5,997 bases of DNA, from contig CAKQVV010000104.1 in the NCBI GenBank assembly GCA_934277845.1, positions 1 through 5,997 of the forward strand, in the 5' to 3' direction. The notes beneath the pieces were generated by a model. The model was given only the letters and a program-made list of their open reading frames with translations. It did no database searches and was not told the DNA's origin. This DNA is from an uncultured Clostridia bacterium. Its GTDB lineage: Bacteria > Bacillota > Clostridia > Christensenellales > Pumilibacteraceae. This document shows, in pieces, positions 5,810 to 5,997 of this stretch. Every line of letters begins with the position of its first letter. Positions within the stretch are counted from its first letter, which is position 1. Made by a program: the position numbers and the translations under genes.

Positions 5810-5832
5810 CAAAACTAATCGGAATAGTTTTG
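5810..5832. promoter_or_regulatory. Probable MarR operator (inverted repeat)
   Basis: CAAAACTA (5810-5817), a 7-base centre and TAGTTTTG (5825-5832) are perfect reverse complements. The site lies just downstream of the start expected near 5839 for the MarR transcript, a position where a bound repressor would block transcription. A 23-base length suits a MarR dimer. Confidence 0.55.
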
Positions 5833-5845
5833 TTTATTACAATAT

Positions 5846-5874
5846 AATATATCAATTAAGTATGTTTTTGTCAA
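5846..5874 (-). promoter_or_regulatory. Promoter of the MarR gene
   Basis: On the minus strand, a perfect TTGACA (5874-5869), a 17-base spacer and TATATT (5851-5846). Start is expected near 5839, giving a leader of about 90 bases that contains the inverted repeat. Confidence 0.8.
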
Positions 5875-5926
5875 CACAAAACCATATAAAAAATTAAGTT
5901 TCACAAATTTTTCAAATTATAAGTGT

Positions 5927-5995
5927 TTATTGAATAAATCTTGATAAAAACGCCGGGAGCGATTGCGCTTTTACCGCTTTACGCGCACTTTTACG
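5927..5995 (-). other. Open frame at the right edge, doubtful gene end
   Basis: From the window edge a minus-strand frame stays open for 22 codons to TAA at 5929-5927 and would encode a basic tail (RKSARKAVKAQ...). A plus-strand frame over the same bases is also open, so this is weak. It may be the end of a gene entering from the right; the stretch is otherwise AT-rich and empty. Confidence 0.15.
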
Positions 5996-5997
5996 CA

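Overview
The window looks like the chromosome of a low-to-mid-GC Bacillota/Clostridia-type bacterium. The basis is strong GGAGG-type ribosome binding sites, sigma-A-like TTGACA/TATAAT promoters with 17-base spacers, many short intrinsic terminators and short intergenic gaps. I cannot name the species. No tRNA, rRNA, CRISPR array or insertion sequence is visible.

Positions 33-3800 form a uracil salvage neighbourhood. From left to right it has a uracil phosphoribosyltransferase gene (upp1, minus), a DUF523 gene of the thiouracil desulfidase (TudS) type (plus), a second and divergent upp (upp2, minus), and a long NCS2-family uracil permease gene (uraA, minus). Proposed logic: the permease imports uracil-like bases, the phosphoribosyltransferases make UMP or thio-UMP, and the DUF523 enzyme removes sulfur so that thio-pyrimidines re-enter the UMP pool. 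The permease gene has a complete leader: promoter, ribosome binding site, a 33-codon leader peptide, a small hairpin, a U-rich tract, and a terminator that starts at the base after the leader stop codon. This is the arrangement expected for UTP-sensitive transcription attenuation of the enterobacterial pyrBI/pyrE kind, and no PyrR-type site was seen.

Positions 3800-5300 hold a plus-strand gene for a 420-residue protein. It carries two ferritin-like four-helix units whose metal-ligand positions repeat with an exact offset of 155 residues. The second unit has a full di-iron ligand set and the first has one His replaced by Gln. Its upstream region can fold into a three-way junction that would cover the ribosome binding site.

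Positions 5262-5749 hold a shared bidirectional terminator and a minus-strand MarR-family regulator. The regulator gene has a near-consensus promoter and a perfect 8-base inverted repeat just downstream of it, a likely autoregulatory operator. The AT-rich right edge (5870-5997) has no convincing gene.
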